Of a DNA stretch of 64,000 nt, positions 9,821 through 21,641 are shown in pieces; within the stretch, counting starts at the first letter, position 1, and each line of letters starts with the position of its first letter. The position numbers and the translations under genes are program-made. Below the pieces are notes generated by a model, which worked only from the letters and a program-made list of their open reading frames with translations, had not been told where the DNA came from and ran no database searches. This DNA comes from Rhizobium sp. BK602 (GTDB lineage Bacteria > Pseudomonadota > Alphaproteobacteria > Rhizobiales > Rhizobiaceae), in assembly GCF_014195095.1 (NCBI RefSeq), contig NZ_JACIBC010000001.1, forward strand, positions 186,001 to 250,000. Direction: 5' to 3'.

Positions 9821-10933
9821 CTACGCGACCTCGTCCAGAGTTGGGTAGTCGGAATAGCCCTTCGGGCCGCTGCCGCCGTATAGATTTGCCTGGTCGACGG
9901 GAGTGAGCGGAGCATCTTCCTTTAGCCGGCGTACGAGGTCCGGGTTGGAGATGAAGAGCTTGCCGAAGGCAACGACGTCGGCTTTGCCGCTGTCAACGGC
10001 CTCTTCCGCCAGCTCGCGGTTGTAGCCGTTGTTGAGCATCCAGCCGGCCTTGCCGCCGGCGGCCTTGTAGGCAGCATGAAGGGCGTCATAGTCGAAGGGC
10101 AGGAAGTCACGTGCGCCGCCGGTTGCGCCTTCGATGACATGAATATAGGCGAGGCCGTACTGGGCCAGGCGTTCCACGACATAGGTAAAGAGCGCTTCCG
10201 GGTTCGGATCGCTGGCATCATTGGCCGGCGTGACCGGCGAGAGGCGGATACCAGTGCGGCCGGCGCCGATTTCTTGCGTTATCGCGTCGACGACCTCGAA
10301 AAGGAAGCGGGCGCGGTTTTCAATGGCGCCGCCATATTGGTCGGTGCGGTCATTGATATCGCCGCGCAGGAACTGGTCGATCAGGTAACCGTTGGCGGCG
10401 TGGATTTCGACGCCGTCGAAGCCGGCTTCGATCGCGGCGCGGGCGGCCTTGCGATAGTCCTCGACGATGCCTGGGATCTCACCTGCATCGAGTGCGCGCG
10501 GTTCGGAGGTCTCAGTGAAGTTGCCGGTGCCGTCCTTGTTGACGAGATAGGTCTTGGCCTTGGCGGCCCTTGATGTGGAGGAGACCGGCTTGCCGTCGTT
10601 CGGCTGCAAGCTGGTATGGGAGATACGGCCGACATGCCACATCTGCACGACGATCTTGCCGCCATTGGCGTGCACGGCGTCGGTCACCTTCTTCCAGCCG
10701 TCGAGCGCTTCCTTGGTGTAGAGGCCGGGCACGTCGGCATAGCCTTGGCCCTGATGCGTGATGGCCGTTGCTTCGGTGATGATCAGGCCGGCGGTGGCAC
10801 GCTGGGCGTAATATTTGACGTTCAGATCGTTCGGCACGGCATTCGGAGAACGGTTGCGCGTCAGCGGCGCCATGGCGATACGGTTTGCGATGGAAATATC
10901 GCCAAGGGTGGTTGGTTCGAAGAGTTTGGTCAT
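9821..10933 (-). CDS. old yellow enzyme, NADH:flavin oxidoreductase (NemA-like alkene reductase)
   Basis: A 370-residue FMN TIM-barrel enzyme that reduces activated C=C bonds or nitro compounds with NAD(P)H. Visible motifs include PLTRNRSP near the N-terminus, MWHVGRISH, the active-site region HAANGYLIDQFL, and the FMN phosphate region NPDLVRRLKED. The length is normal. ATG 10933 follows AAGGA. An ArsR regulator lies about 110 bases upstream on the same strand, so the enzyme may be induced by electrophiles or metals; that link is inference. Confidence 0.9.
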   Translation of the reverse strand: MTKLFEPTTLGDISIANRIAMAPLTRNRSPNAVPNDLNVKYYAQRATAGLIITEATAITHQGQGYADVPGLYTKEALDGWKKVTDAVHANGGKIVVQMWHVGRISHTSLQPNDGKPVSSTSRAAKAKTYLVNKDGTGNFTETSEPRALDAGEIPGIVEDYRKAARAAIEAGFDGVEIHAANGYLIDQFLRGDINDRTDQYGGAIENRARFLFEVVDAITQEIGAGRTGIRLSPVTPANDASDPNPEALFTYVVERLAQYGLAYIHVIEGATGGARDFLPFDYDALHAAYKAAGGKAGWMLNNGYNRELAEEAVDSGKADVVAFGKLFISNPDLVRRLKEDAPLTPVDQANLYGGSGPKGYSDYPTLDEVA

Positions 10934-11041
10934 GGGTGGTCCTTCTTGTGGTGATGGTTGGATGATGAGGGAGGATCGGCAAAGGTTATTCAGGCTGTGG
11001 CGGATGCACGCGGCGAGGGGGCCGGATGCTCGTTGGCATGC

Positions 11042-11335
11042 TCACAGCTCCCGCTGCAGGGTCGCGAGAAATTCGTTGATGGTTTCCTCGTTGCGCTTGT
11101 AGAAAATCCACTGACCGAGGCGTTTCGTGGTCACGAGGCCGGCCCGTTGCAGGGTGCCGAGATGAGCGGAGACCGTCGATTGCGACAGGCCGCAACGCTC
11201 GAACTGACTGGCGCAGACGCCAAGCTCGAGCGGGTGCTCCTGTGTGGCAAAATGGGCATGGGGATCCTTGAGATGGTTGAGGATCTCAAGCCTCGCCGGA
11301 TGCGCCAACGCCTTCAATATCTCAGTTCTATCCAT
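11042..11335 (-). CDS. ArsR-family transcriptional regulator
   Basis: A 97-residue winged-helix repressor from ATG 11335 (MDRTEILKALAHPARLEIL). The recognition helix is LSQSTVSAHLGTLQRAGLV. It has two cysteines (CASQFERC) just before the recognition helix that could sense metals or oxidants, though not in the ELCVCDL form of classic ArsR. The frame stays open upstream to 11569, but that part crosses the sRNA and is not protein-like. It precedes the old yellow enzyme gene. Gene order matches the ArsR gene next to abcR in Sinorhizobium. Confidence 0.88.
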   Translation of the reverse strand: MDRTEILKALAHPARLEILNHLKDPHAHFATQEHPLELGVCASQFERCGLSQSTVSAHLGTLQRAGLVTTKRLGQWIFYKRNEETINEFLATLQREL

Positions 11336-11457
11336 GGTGCTTACCCTATGAATATCGAAATCTGACGATTTATGTATCGTCGATTTTCGATATATCAAGA
11401 TGCGACGCCGGATATTATTTGCGACGGATGGATTTTGTGCGTGCTTAGAAAATGAGC

Positions 11458-11491
11458 AAAAAAAGAGGGCCACCGGAATGAACCAGGGCCC
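11458..11491 (-). terminator. terminator of the 3' AbcR copy
   Basis: On the minus strand a GGGCCC...GGGCC-type hairpin (11467-11491) ends in CTCTTTTTTT (Ts at 11464-11458). It matches the terminator of the other copy. Confidence 0.85.
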
Positions 11492-11575
11492 TATAGGTGT
11501 GAAGGTCAAAAACCTCCAGAGGGGAACAGCTGCTGCGGTGGAACTGGGAGGAAAAGCCACCATGTGCATCAGCTG
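11458..11575 (-). ncRNA. AbcR-type trans-acting small RNA, 3' copy
   Basis: Transcribed leftward, about 117 nt. The 5' hairpin has arms GGTGG/CCACC (11537-11561) with a loop reading CTTTTCCTCCCAGTT, which carries the CUCCC anti-Shine-Dalgarno motif of AbcR RNAs. The middle conserved block reads CCCCTCTGGAGGTTT. The 3' end is a GGGCC/GGCCC hairpin followed by seven Ts. A near-copy lies about 200 bases upstream. Known AbcR1/AbcR2 of Sinorhizobium and Agrobacterium are tandem, bind Hfq and silence ABC-transporter mRNAs, and sit beside lsrB, as here. Ends are inferred. Confidence 0.82.
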
Positions 11576-11580
11576 TGGGC

Positions 11581-11609
11581 GTTATGCTGCTAATTTGTGC
11601 AGTGCGCAA
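11581..11609 (-). promoter_or_regulatory. predicted promoter of the 3' AbcR copy
   Basis: On the minus strand TTGCGC (11609-11604) is 17 bases from CATAAC (11586-11581), placing the start near 11575, just before the first hairpin. Confidence 0.55.
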
Positions 11610-11662
11610 TGCTTTTTTGTGCATGGCAGTTATGCATTTGCGATGCCAAGTGAAAAAAGGGC

Positions 11663-11695
11663 AAAAAAAAGGGCCGCCGGTAACAACCAGGGCCC
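11663..11695 (-). terminator. terminator of the 5' AbcR copy
   Basis: Hairpin arms GGGCC/GGCCC (11671-11695) are followed on the minus strand by eight Ts (11670-11663). Confidence 0.87.
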
Positions 11696-11778
11696 TATAG
11701 GTATGAAGGTTATAAACCTCCAGAGGGGAACAGCCAATGCGGTGGAACTGGGAGGAAAAGCCACCGTGTGCATCAGCT
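11663..11778 (-). ncRNA. AbcR-type trans-acting small RNA, 5' copy
   Basis: Transcribed leftward, about 115 nt, and nearly identical to the copy at 11458-11575 in the loop hairpin (11741-11765), the CCTCTGGAGGTTTATAA region and the terminator. The copies differ most in the bases joining the hairpins and in their upstream regions. It lies 125 bases after the lsrB stop. The two copies may share some targets and differ in conditions of expression, as reported for AbcR1/AbcR2. Confidence 0.82.
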
Positions 11779-11784
11779 ATGTGC

Positions 11785-11813
11785 GATATGGTAGTTAAAT
11801 GTGCATGCTTCAA
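11785..11813 (-). promoter_or_regulatory. predicted promoter of the 5' AbcR copy
   Basis: On the minus strand TTGAAG (11813-11808) is 17 bases from CATATC (11790-11785), giving a start near 11778. Its position relative to the RNA matches that of the other copy. Confidence 0.55.
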
Positions 11814-11902
11814 CTCTGTTTTGTGCATATCAGCTATGCATTATACGCTTAACTAACATACAAGATGTAAAATATGAATATTTTACAATGGTTTAAGCCG
11901 CG

Positions 11903-12799
11903 TTAGAAATTCCAGTTGCGCGCCTTTGCGACGATAAAATCTCGGAAAACCTTGAGTTTGGCCGAATTCTTCATCTCGTCGGCATAGCAGAAATACGTGT
12001 CGAAGGACGGCACATCGGCATTGATGGCAAGCTGAATCAGGCCCGGATCTCGGCCGACGATATAGTCGGGCAGTACCGCGATGCCGATGCCGAGCAGGCA
12101 GGCGCGCTTGATCGAAGTCTGGCTGTTGATCTGCAGATGCGGCACGCGCTTGTTGTCCGACGAGCGGCCGGCGACCTCCAGCCAGTTGACGTCGAGCAGG
12201 TAATTCGGCGCGGGCTCGCCAAAGCTGATGATGCGGTGCTCGTCCAGATCCTCCACCGACTGCGGCTCGCCGTAGCGGTTGATATAGGAGGGGGCAGCAT
12301 AGACATGCATGTGCACGGTGAAGAGCTTGCGCTGGATGAGATCCGATTGTTGCGGCTGGCGCAGTCGGATGGCGCAGTCGGCGTGGCGCATGTTCACGTC
12401 CAGCTCCTCGTTGTCGAGGATGAGCTGGATCGACATGTCGGGATAAAGCTGCAGGAATTCCTGGATCTTGTCGGTCAGCCAGCCCTGGCCGAGGCCGACC
12501 GTCGTCGTCACGCGCAGCTTGCCGCTGGGCTTGTCGGTCGTTTCGGTCAATTGCATCTTGACCGTTTCGAGCTTCAGGAGAACATCATGCGCGGTGCGAT
12601 AGAGCAATTCGCCCTGTTCGGTCAGGATCAGGCCGCGGGCATGGCGATGGAACAGCTTGATGCCGACATCCTGCTCCAGCGCGCTGACCTGTCGGCTGAT
12701 GGCGGATTGGGACAAATGCAACTTGTCTGCCGCATGCGTGAACGAACCCGCTTCGGCAGCCGCGTGAAAGATACGCAGCTTGTCCCAATCCAATGGCAT
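11903..12799 (-). CDS. lsrB: LysR-family regulator LsrB/VtlR
   Basis: A 298-residue LysR regulator from ATG 12799 (MPLDWDKLRIFHAAAEAGSF), with GAGGGG about 8 bases upstream. The helix-turn-helix is at about 19-50 (SQSAISRQVSALEQDVGIKL). Neighbours identify it: trxB upstream and tandem AbcR RNAs downstream match lsrB of Sinorhizobium, and Brucella VtlR sits beside abcR2 and controls it. Cysteines are at 142, 234 and 271; the first two are 4 residues offset from Cys146 and Cys238, reported redox sensors of S. meliloti LsrB. An ATG at 12823 overlaps the trxB stop and is an alternative start. Confidence 0.9.
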   Translation of the reverse strand: MPLDWDKLRIFHAAAEAGSFTHAADKLHLSQSAISRQVSALEQDVGIKLFHRHARGLILTEQGELLYRTAHDVLLKLETVKMQLTETTDKPSGKLRVTTTVGLGQGWLTDKIQEFLQLYPDMSIQLILDNEELDVNMRHADCAIRLRQPQQSDLIQRKLFTVHMHVYAAPSYINRYGEPQSVEDLDEHRIISFGEPAPNYLLDVNWLEVAGRSSDNKRVPHLQINSQTSIKRACLLGIGIAVLPDYIVGRDPGLIQLAINADVPSFDTYFCYADEMKNSAKLKVFRDFIVAKARNWNF

Positions 12800-12822
12800 G
12801 CCGTTTCCCCTCATCGGCTGCA

Positions 12823-13797
12823 TCACTCCGCAGCCACGGCGACGGGCAGGTGCCCGGTCAAGTAGCGTTCCGCCTCAAGCGCGGCCATGCAGCCCATCCC
12901 GGCGGCTGTGATCGCCTGTCGGAACGTATCGTCGGTCACGTCACCGGCGGCATAGATGCCTTCGACACTGGTCGCGGTCGAATCCGGCGCGGTCCAGAGA
13001 TAGCCATTGTCCTTGAGCTTGAGCTTGCCCTTGAAGAGTTCCGTCGCCGGCGCATGGCCGATGGCGACGAAAACGCCGTCGATGGCAACGTCGGTGACGA
13101 CACCCGAGCGCGTGTCACGCAGCCGCGCGCCGGAAACCGACGGCGGCATCGGCGGCTTGGCCGGCGTGCCGGTGATTTCGGCGATTTCGGTGTTCCAGAG
13201 AACCTTGACGTTTTCCTTGGCGAAGAGGCGCTCCTGCAGGATCTTCTCGGCGCGGAAGGAATCGCGGCGATGCACCACCGTCACCGACTTGGCGATGTTG
13301 GAAAGATAGAGCGCTTCCTCGACGGCGCTGTTGCCGCCGCCAACCACGATCACGTCCTTGTTGCGATAGAAGAAGCCGTCGCAGGTGGCGCAGGCGGAAA
13401 CGCCGAAGCCCTGGAAATGCTGTTCGCTCTCGATGCCGAGCCACTTGGCCTTGGCGCCGGTCGCGATGATCAGCGTATCGGCGGTCCAGACCTGGCCACT
13501 GTCGGTGCGGGCGAGGAAGGGGCGCTTGGTGGTGTCGACTTCGGTGACGAGATCGTTGACGATCTCGGCGCCGACATGCTGAGCCTGCTGCAGCATCTGT
13601 TCCATCAGCCAGGGGCCCTGGATCGGATCGGCAAAGCCCGGATAGTTTTCGACATCCGTGGTGATCATCAGCTGGCCGCCCTGTTCGAGGCCGGCGATCA
13701 GAACCGGCTCCAGCATGGCGCGCGCGGCATAGACGGCGGCCGTGTAGCCGGCGGGGCCGGAACCGATGATGAGCACCTTGGTGTGGCGGGCGGGCAT
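12823..13797 (-). CDS. trxB: thioredoxin reductase
   Basis: A 324-residue flavoprotein that reduces thioredoxin with NADPH in the cytoplasm. The FAD motif GSGPAG is at 12-17, the redox pair CATC at 136-139, the NADPH motif GGGNSA at 153-158, and the C-terminal FAD motif GIYAAGDVTD near 280. ATG 13797 follows AAGGA; the upstream extension to 13899 lacks family sequence. Its TGA overlaps a possible lsrB start (TGATG), so the reductase and the redox regulator are probably one transcript. Confidence 0.95.
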   Translation of the reverse strand: MPARHTKVLIIGSGPAGYTAAVYAARAMLEPVLIAGLEQGGQLMITTDVENYPGFADPIQGPWLMEQMLQQAQHVGAEIVNDLVTEVDTTKRPFLARTDSGQVWTADTLIIATGAKAKWLGIESEQHFQGFGVSACATCDGFFYRNKDVIVVGGGNSAVEEALYLSNIAKSVTVVHRRDSFRAEKILQERLFAKENVKVLWNTEIAEITGTPAKPPMPPSVSGARLRDTRSGVVTDVAIDGVFVAIGHAPATELFKGKLKLKDNGYLWTAPDSTATSVEGIYAAGDVTDDTFRQAITAAGMGCMAALEAERYLTGHLPVAVAAE

Positions 13798-13850
13798 GGA
13801 AAATCCTTTCAATCTCAGCGCTTCGTCAATCGCGGCTTCAAAACGGGCAA

Positions 13851-13877
13851 AGCGGGCGATTTCACGATCCGCCCGCT
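13851..13877. promoter_or_regulatory. GC-rich hairpin in the trxB-lrp spacer
   Basis: AGCGGGCG (13851-13858) pairs perfectly with CGCCCGCT (13870-13877) across an 11-base loop, in the 240-base gap between divergent trxB and lrp. No T-run follows on either strand, so it is not a standard terminator. It may be a leader structure of trxB. Confidence 0.3.
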
Positions 13878-14037
13878 CATTTATGATTGCCGCATGCATT
13901 TATTCAAGGGCAGCCTTGCATTACTAACAGAGCAAATCTGCTTTGTGTAAGATTCGGTTACGCGAGGGAAACTTTCTTGCGTATTTCCCCGCTTTATATA
14001 GAAGCTGGCGATGGGGAATTAAAGAAAGGCCATAAAA

Positions 14038-14505
14038 GTGCTGCGAGCCGAACTCGACGCCATCGATATCAAGATTCTGCGGGAACTCCAGCGCGATGGG
14101 CGGATGACCAATGTCGAGCTTGCCGATCGAGTCGGCATCTCCGCGCCGCCCTGTCTGCGCCGGGTGCGCAAGCTGGAAGAGGCGGGTGTCATCGAGGGCT
14201 ACCACGCCATGCTGAACAGCCCCAAGCTCGGCTTCGATCTCGTCGCTTTCTGCATGGTCGGTCTCAAGCATCAATCGGAAGCCAATCTCAAGGCCTTCGC
14301 CAGCGTGACGGCGGAGTGGCCGCTGGTGCGCCAGGCATGGATGGTGTCGGGCGACAGCGATTTCCTGCTGCATTGCGTTGCCGAAAATCTCACCCGGTTC
14401 CAGGATTTCGTCATCGAGGTGCTCACGGCCAATGAGCATGTCGATACGGTTCGCACCATGCTGACCATCCGGCAGGTGAAGAAGCTCGGCCTGGTGGAGC
14501 TCTGA
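14038..14505 (+). CDS. Lrp/AsnC-family transcriptional regulator
   Basis: A 155-residue regulator. An N-terminal helix-turn-helix (about residues 5-60, with ELADRVGISAPPCLRRVRKL) is followed by a RAM effector domain (about 68-145). It starts at GTG 14038, preceded by GAAAGG. It is divergent from trxB and lies 4 bases before the next gene. Lrp family members sense amino acids. The same lrp-trxB-lsrB order exists in Sinorhizobium, next to lipopolysaccharide-core genes. Confidence 0.9.
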   Translation: MLRAELDAIDIKILRELQRDGRMTNVELADRVGISAPPCLRRVRKLEEAGVIEGYHAMLNSPKLGFDLVAFCMVGLKHQSEANLKAFASVTAEWPLVRQAWMVSGDSDFLLHCVAENLTRFQDFVIEVLTANEHVDTVRTMLTIRQVKKLGLVEL

Positions 14506-14509
14506 GACC

Positions 14510-15418
14510 ATGGCGGATCGCCCCTGGCATCGATCGCTGATCAAGGCCGGCGCCCGGCTGCTGCTCGGCAGTTCCCGTGCGCATGCGCAGGACTGGTTTC
14601 CGGGGCTCACTATCATCCGCAGGAACGGCACGGGCGAAGTGTTCTATCATCGTGCCAAGGTGGCCGATCTCGAGAATAGCGATCGGCTGCGGCAGGATGC
14701 CGGTGCGATCATCCACATCGTCGGTTCCGGCCCGTCGATCCGCGACTGCGATCTTTCCGGGCTGGAGACGGGGAGCGCCATCCTGCTGAACGGCGCCATC
14801 GGCTTGATCGGCGAGCAGATCGCCACGCCGCTTGCGGTCGCCGTCGAGGATGAGCGTTTCGTCTGGCGGCATTCCGAGATGATGCGGCGCAGGATCAAGC
14901 CCGGCACCGTCTGCCTGTTCTCCGTCGCCGTCCTGCGGGCACTTGCCACGCTCGACAGCCGTTGGTTGTCGGACAAGACGGTCATTCTGATCGACAATGT
15001 CAGCAAGCCCTATGGTGCTCCGCGCCGGTCCCCAGACGATATCAGGCGGCTCGATTTCGTGCGGCTCAATACGGCCGGTACCGCCGGCTTTTCCTTCGCG
15101 CCGGATCGAGGCGTCTTTCAGGGCGGCTCCGTCGCGGTATCGGCGCTGCAATTTGCGCTTGCCTGTTCGCCGGAGACCATCGGTTTCCTCGGCATCGACA
15201 TTTCCAATGCCGGCGAGCCTCGCTTCTACGAGACCGGCGATGAAAGCGCCTTTTCCGGTATCGCCCAGGCCGAGGACCGCATTATCGAGCATTTTGTTTT
15301 GGCCGGGGACATCGCGGCCGAACGAGGCGTGACCTTCGTGAATTATTCGCCGGTTTCGGCGCTGTTGAAGCATGGGTTCGGCTACGATGCCCGGTTCGCC
15401 GCCGCATCGACGATCTGA
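14510..15418 (+). CDS. GSGPS-motif protein, DUF115/GT42-like, probable surface-glycan enzyme
   Basis: A 302-residue protein I can place only by motif. IIHIVGSGPSIRDCDLSGL and the following ILLNGAIGL resemble the nucleotide-binding opening of DUF115/MptE-like proteins and GT42 sialyltransferases; IGFLGIDISN could be a second core strand. No membrane segment is seen. It follows lrp by 4 bases and runs into the GT92 gene. In Sinorhizobium the same interval holds lipopolysaccharide-core genes lpsC, lpsD and lpsE, so a role in core sugar transfer is inferred. The donor and acceptor are unknown. Confidence 0.6.
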   Translation: MADRPWHRSLIKAGARLLLGSSRAHAQDWFPGLTIIRRNGTGEVFYHRAKVADLENSDRLRQDAGAIIHIVGSGPSIRDCDLSGLETGSAILLNGAIGLIGEQIATPLAVAVEDERFVWRHSEMMRRRIKPGTVCLFSVAVLRALATLDSRWLSDKTVILIDNVSKPYGAPRRSPDDIRRLDFVRLNTAGTAGFSFAPDRGVFQGGSVAVSALQFALACSPETIGFLGIDISNAGEPRFYETGDESAFSGIAQAEDRIIEHFVLAGDIAAERGVTFVNYSPVSALLKHGFGYDARFAAASTI

Positions 15419-15436
15419 GTGGCAGGGAACGGACGC

Positions 15437-16351
15437 ATGGGTTGGCTGAAGCCGAAAGTAGCGGATGCGAAGAAGCTGATCATCGATCCGCCCAGGCCGC
15501 AGGAGGGGCGTCACGGGATCGCCATCGCCGTCTGCGTCAAGGATGAAGCGAGCTATATCGAGGAATGGGTGCGGTTTCATCGGGCCGTCGGCATCCGGCA
15601 TTTCTATATCTACGACAACGGCTCGACCGACAACACCCGCGTCATCCTTCGCGATCTTCTCGACGAGGATGCGCTGACGATCATTCCCTGGGCCGGGTGG
15701 ATGAAGGACGCCGCTACGGATACGAGGCTGAACGGCCAGGTGATCGTCTTTGCGCACGCCATCCTTAATTTCGGCGGCGCCCACCGCTGGATGGCCTTCA
15801 TCGATGTCGACGAATTCCTGCTGCCGAAGGAAGGGCATACGGTCGAACAGGCGCTGGCGGCGGTGGGAGATTTCCCGAATGTCTCGCTGCCCTGGCATAT
15901 GTTTGCCACCAGCGGCCATGAGACCCGCCCTGATGGTCCTTTGACACTGAACTACACGATGCGCGGCGCCGATCCGATGACCCGCAAGGAAAATGTCAGC
16001 AACTTCAAATGCATCGTTGACCCCTGCGAGGTGACCGAGGTCAGCGTGCATCAGTTCAAGACCCGGGAATTCGGCGATCTCACGGCCAATGACGCCGGAA
16101 AGCGCTTCACGCGCCGGGCGCGGAAATCGCCGGATTTCTATTCGAACCGGTTCCTGCAGCTCAACCACTATTATACCAAGTCTCGCGAGGAACTGATGGC
16201 GAAGCTCGCGCGCGGCTGGGCCTACGATACCTCGCCGACCAAATATCGCGACAAGGTTCTGTCGATGGTGAGGAGTATCGAGGAGGATGTGGTCGAGGAT
16301 CGGGCTATGGTCGATTTCATCGAGCGCAACGGCATCGACCTTGGTCGATAA
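15437..16351 (+). CDS. glycosyltransferase family 92-like protein
   Basis: About 304 residues from ATG 15437, behind AGGGAA; a GTG at 15419 directly after the upstream stop is a weaker choice. The opening IAIAVCVKDEASYIEEWVRF and HFYIYDNGSTDNT are the GT-A nucleotide-sugar fold of family 92 (DUF23). The metal-binding DxD is FIDVDEFLLP. A role in the lipopolysaccharide core is inferred from the cluster ending in lpcC. It is convergent with lpcC, with 9 bases between the stops. Confidence 0.8.
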   Translation: MGWLKPKVADAKKLIIDPPRPQEGRHGIAIAVCVKDEASYIEEWVRFHRAVGIRHFYIYDNGSTDNTRVILRDLLDEDALTIIPWAGWMKDAATDTRLNGQVIVFAHAILNFGGAHRWMAFIDVDEFLLPKEGHTVEQALAAVGDFPNVSLPWHMFATSGHETRPDGPLTLNYTMRGADPMTRKENVSNFKCIVDPCEVTEVSVHQFKTREFGDLTANDAGKRFTRRARKSPDFYSNRFLQLNHYYTKSREELMAKLARGWAYDTSPTKYRDKVLSMVRSIEEDVVEDRAMVDFIERNGIDLGR

Positions 16352-16360
16352 TCCGCCCGA

Positions 16361-17431
16361 TCAGCCGAGCAGCCGCCGGTAGATATCGCCGATCGCCGTC
16401 GCTTCCTTTTCGAGCGCGAATTCGCTGCGGACGTGACGCACCGCGTTTTCACCCTGTTCAAGCGCCTGTTCCGGATTGGCCAGATAGACGGCGATCGCCT
16501 TGGTCAGGGCCTCGCCATCGCCAGCCGGCACGATCGCGCCGGTTTCCCCGGGTACGACCAGCTCCGCATAGGCGCCGGCGTCGGAGGCGACGACGGCGGT
16601 GCGCGAGGCCATGGCTTCCAATGGCGTCAGGCCGAAACCTTCATTGCGGGATGGGGCGACATAGAGCGTCGCGCGACGATACCAGGGTCTGACGTCATTG
16701 ACTTCGCCCAGAAAGCGGATGCGGTCGGTGAGGCCGGCATCGGCTACCATCTTCACCAGTTCGTCGGCAAAGCTGCGATGCTCGGCCGTTACCCGGCCGC
16801 AGATGACGGCGGTCCAGTCCGGATAGCGCGGCAGAAGCTCGATCATCGCCTTGACGAAGAGATCGGTGCCCTTCTGGTGACGGACGCGTCCGAAGCAGCC
16901 GATCAGATAGGTGCCGGGCAATCCGGTTGCGGCCATTCGGTCATCAGGCACCTCCGGCGGATGGAACAGCTTGAGATCGACGCCATGCTGGATCACCGTA
17001 TGCGGCACTTCGAGGAAACTGCCGGAACGTGCGTTCGTGGCGATGACAGCATCCATGCGGCGGATCAGCCAGCGCGTATAGCCGGTGTGGCGGCGCTGGG
17101 CGGCCGAGGTGAAGACCAGCTTCAGCGGCATGCGCAGCACCGAGCGCAAGAGCAGCCCAACCAGCATCTCATTGTTGCGGCGCGCATGCCAGACACGGAC
17201 GCGATGGCGGCGGGGCTTCATCCAGAGGCCCGGAAGCCGCGCCCAGTCGAGTTTCGGCAAATCCTCCGGCAGGCCCGGACCGAGCGTGACGATGTGGCAG
17301 CCGAGCTCGATCTGCTTCGGTATCAACTGCACGATCGTGGAGGTAACGCCGGAGAGCCGGCGTTTGAAATTCGTCGCGATGACCTCGATCTCGCTGAGAT
17401 CGGTCGCATGCGATGAGTCACGATCGCGCAC
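16361..17431 (-). CDS. lpcC: lipopolysaccharide core mannosyltransferase LpcC/LpsB (GT4)
   Basis: A 356-residue GT4 glycosyltransferase. NFKRRLSGVTSTIVQLIPKQ at the start and VWHARRNNEMLVGLLLRSVL are characteristic of rhizobial LpcC/LpsB, which adds mannose to Kdo of the lipopolysaccharide core on the inner face of the inner membrane. The GT4 donor site has the usual EGFGLTPLEAMAS. It begins at GTG 17431, 6 bases after the greA stop. greA-lpsB adjacency is conserved in rhizobia. Loss of this gene in relatives truncates the core and impairs symbiosis. Confidence 0.9.
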   Translation of the reverse strand: MRDRDSSHATDLSEIEVIATNFKRRLSGVTSTIVQLIPKQIELGCHIVTLGPGLPEDLPKLDWARLPGLWMKPRRHRVRVWHARRNNEMLVGLLLRSVLRMPLKLVFTSAAQRRHTGYTRWLIRRMDAVIATNARSGSFLEVPHTVIQHGVDLKLFHPPEVPDDRMAATGLPGTYLIGCFGRVRHQKGTDLFVKAMIELLPRYPDWTAVICGRVTAEHRSFADELVKMVADAGLTDRIRFLGEVNDVRPWYRRATLYVAPSRNEGFGLTPLEAMASRTAVVASDAGAYAELVVPGETGAIVPAGDGEALTKAIAVYLANPEQALEQGENAVRHVRSEFALEKEATAIGDIYRRLLG

Positions 17432-17437
17432 GGGCGA

Positions 17438-17914
17438 TCAGCCCCAGGATACCGAGAGGATTTCGTAGGCCTTGGCGCCGCCGGGGGCGTTGACCTCGAT
17501 GGAATCGCCGACTTCCTTGCCAATCAGGGCGCGGGCGATGGGCGAGGAGATCGAAATGCGGCCGGCCTTCACATCGGCTTCCTGATCGCCGACGATCTGA
17601 TAGATTTTCTCTTCCTCGGTGTCCTCGTCGACGAGCTTCACCTTGGCGCCGAACTTGATCTTCGAGCCGGACATCTTGGAGAGGTCGATGACCTCGGCGC
17701 GCGCCGTCAGGTCTTCGAGCTCGGTGATGCGGCCTTCATTGTGGCTCTGGGCTTCCTTGGCTGCATGGTACTCGGCGTTTTCGGAGAGATCGCCATGGGC
17801 ACGGGCTTCCGAAATTGCTTCGATGATTCGCGGGCGTTCTTCCTGCTGCCGCCAGCGCAGTTCTTCCTGCAGCTTGACGAACCCGTTCTGCGTCATCGGT
17901 ACCTTTTCAACCAT
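17438..17914 (-). CDS. greA: transcription elongation factor GreA
   Basis: A 158-residue protein. The N-terminal coiled coil (about 1-75) contains [20 protein letters not shown] with the acidic tip residues that trigger RNA cleavage by backtracked RNA polymerase. The C-terminal FKBP-like domain includes [18 protein letters not shown]. The length is standard. ATG 17914 follows AAGGA. lpcC follows 6 bases later. Confidence 0.96.
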   Translation of the reverse strand: MVEKVPMTQNGFVKLQEELRWRQQEERPRIIEAISEARAHGDLSENAEYHAAKEAQSHNEGRITELEDLTARAEVIDLSKMSGSKIKFGAKVKLVDEDTEEEKIYQIVGDQEADVKAGRISISSPIARALIGKEVGDSIEVNAPGGAKAYEILSVSWG

Positions 17915-18155
17915 TTTTCTTGTCCTTCACTCCCTGCGTTGCTCTGTCGCAGACACAAAAGAAAACAGGTCCCGAAGCGGTACTTCGGAACCATCCAGAG
18001 CCATTATTCTGTCATCTATAGCAGATTGCGGCGGGCGATTTCCAGAAAATTCGAAGACTTATGGCGAGGCTGATCTCGGTCAGCGCTCGCCAAAGTCAGT
18101 TTTACACAATCAACGACCGGTGGCTCGAAAGTAGCGGCCGCGGTCCTCAGCTACC

Positions 18156-21641
<3,486 letters not shown>

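Noticed and set aside
9460..9906. A possible 148-residue protein between the APH(6) gene and the old yellow enzyme gene
   Set aside because: It has an arginine-rich, unstructured translation, no ribosome site, and overlaps the coding end of a real gene.
11445..11828. A 127-codon frame with internally repeated peptides
   Set aside because: The peptide repeat follows from the duplicated sRNA sequence. Hairpins, T-runs and promoters explain the region better than protein coding.
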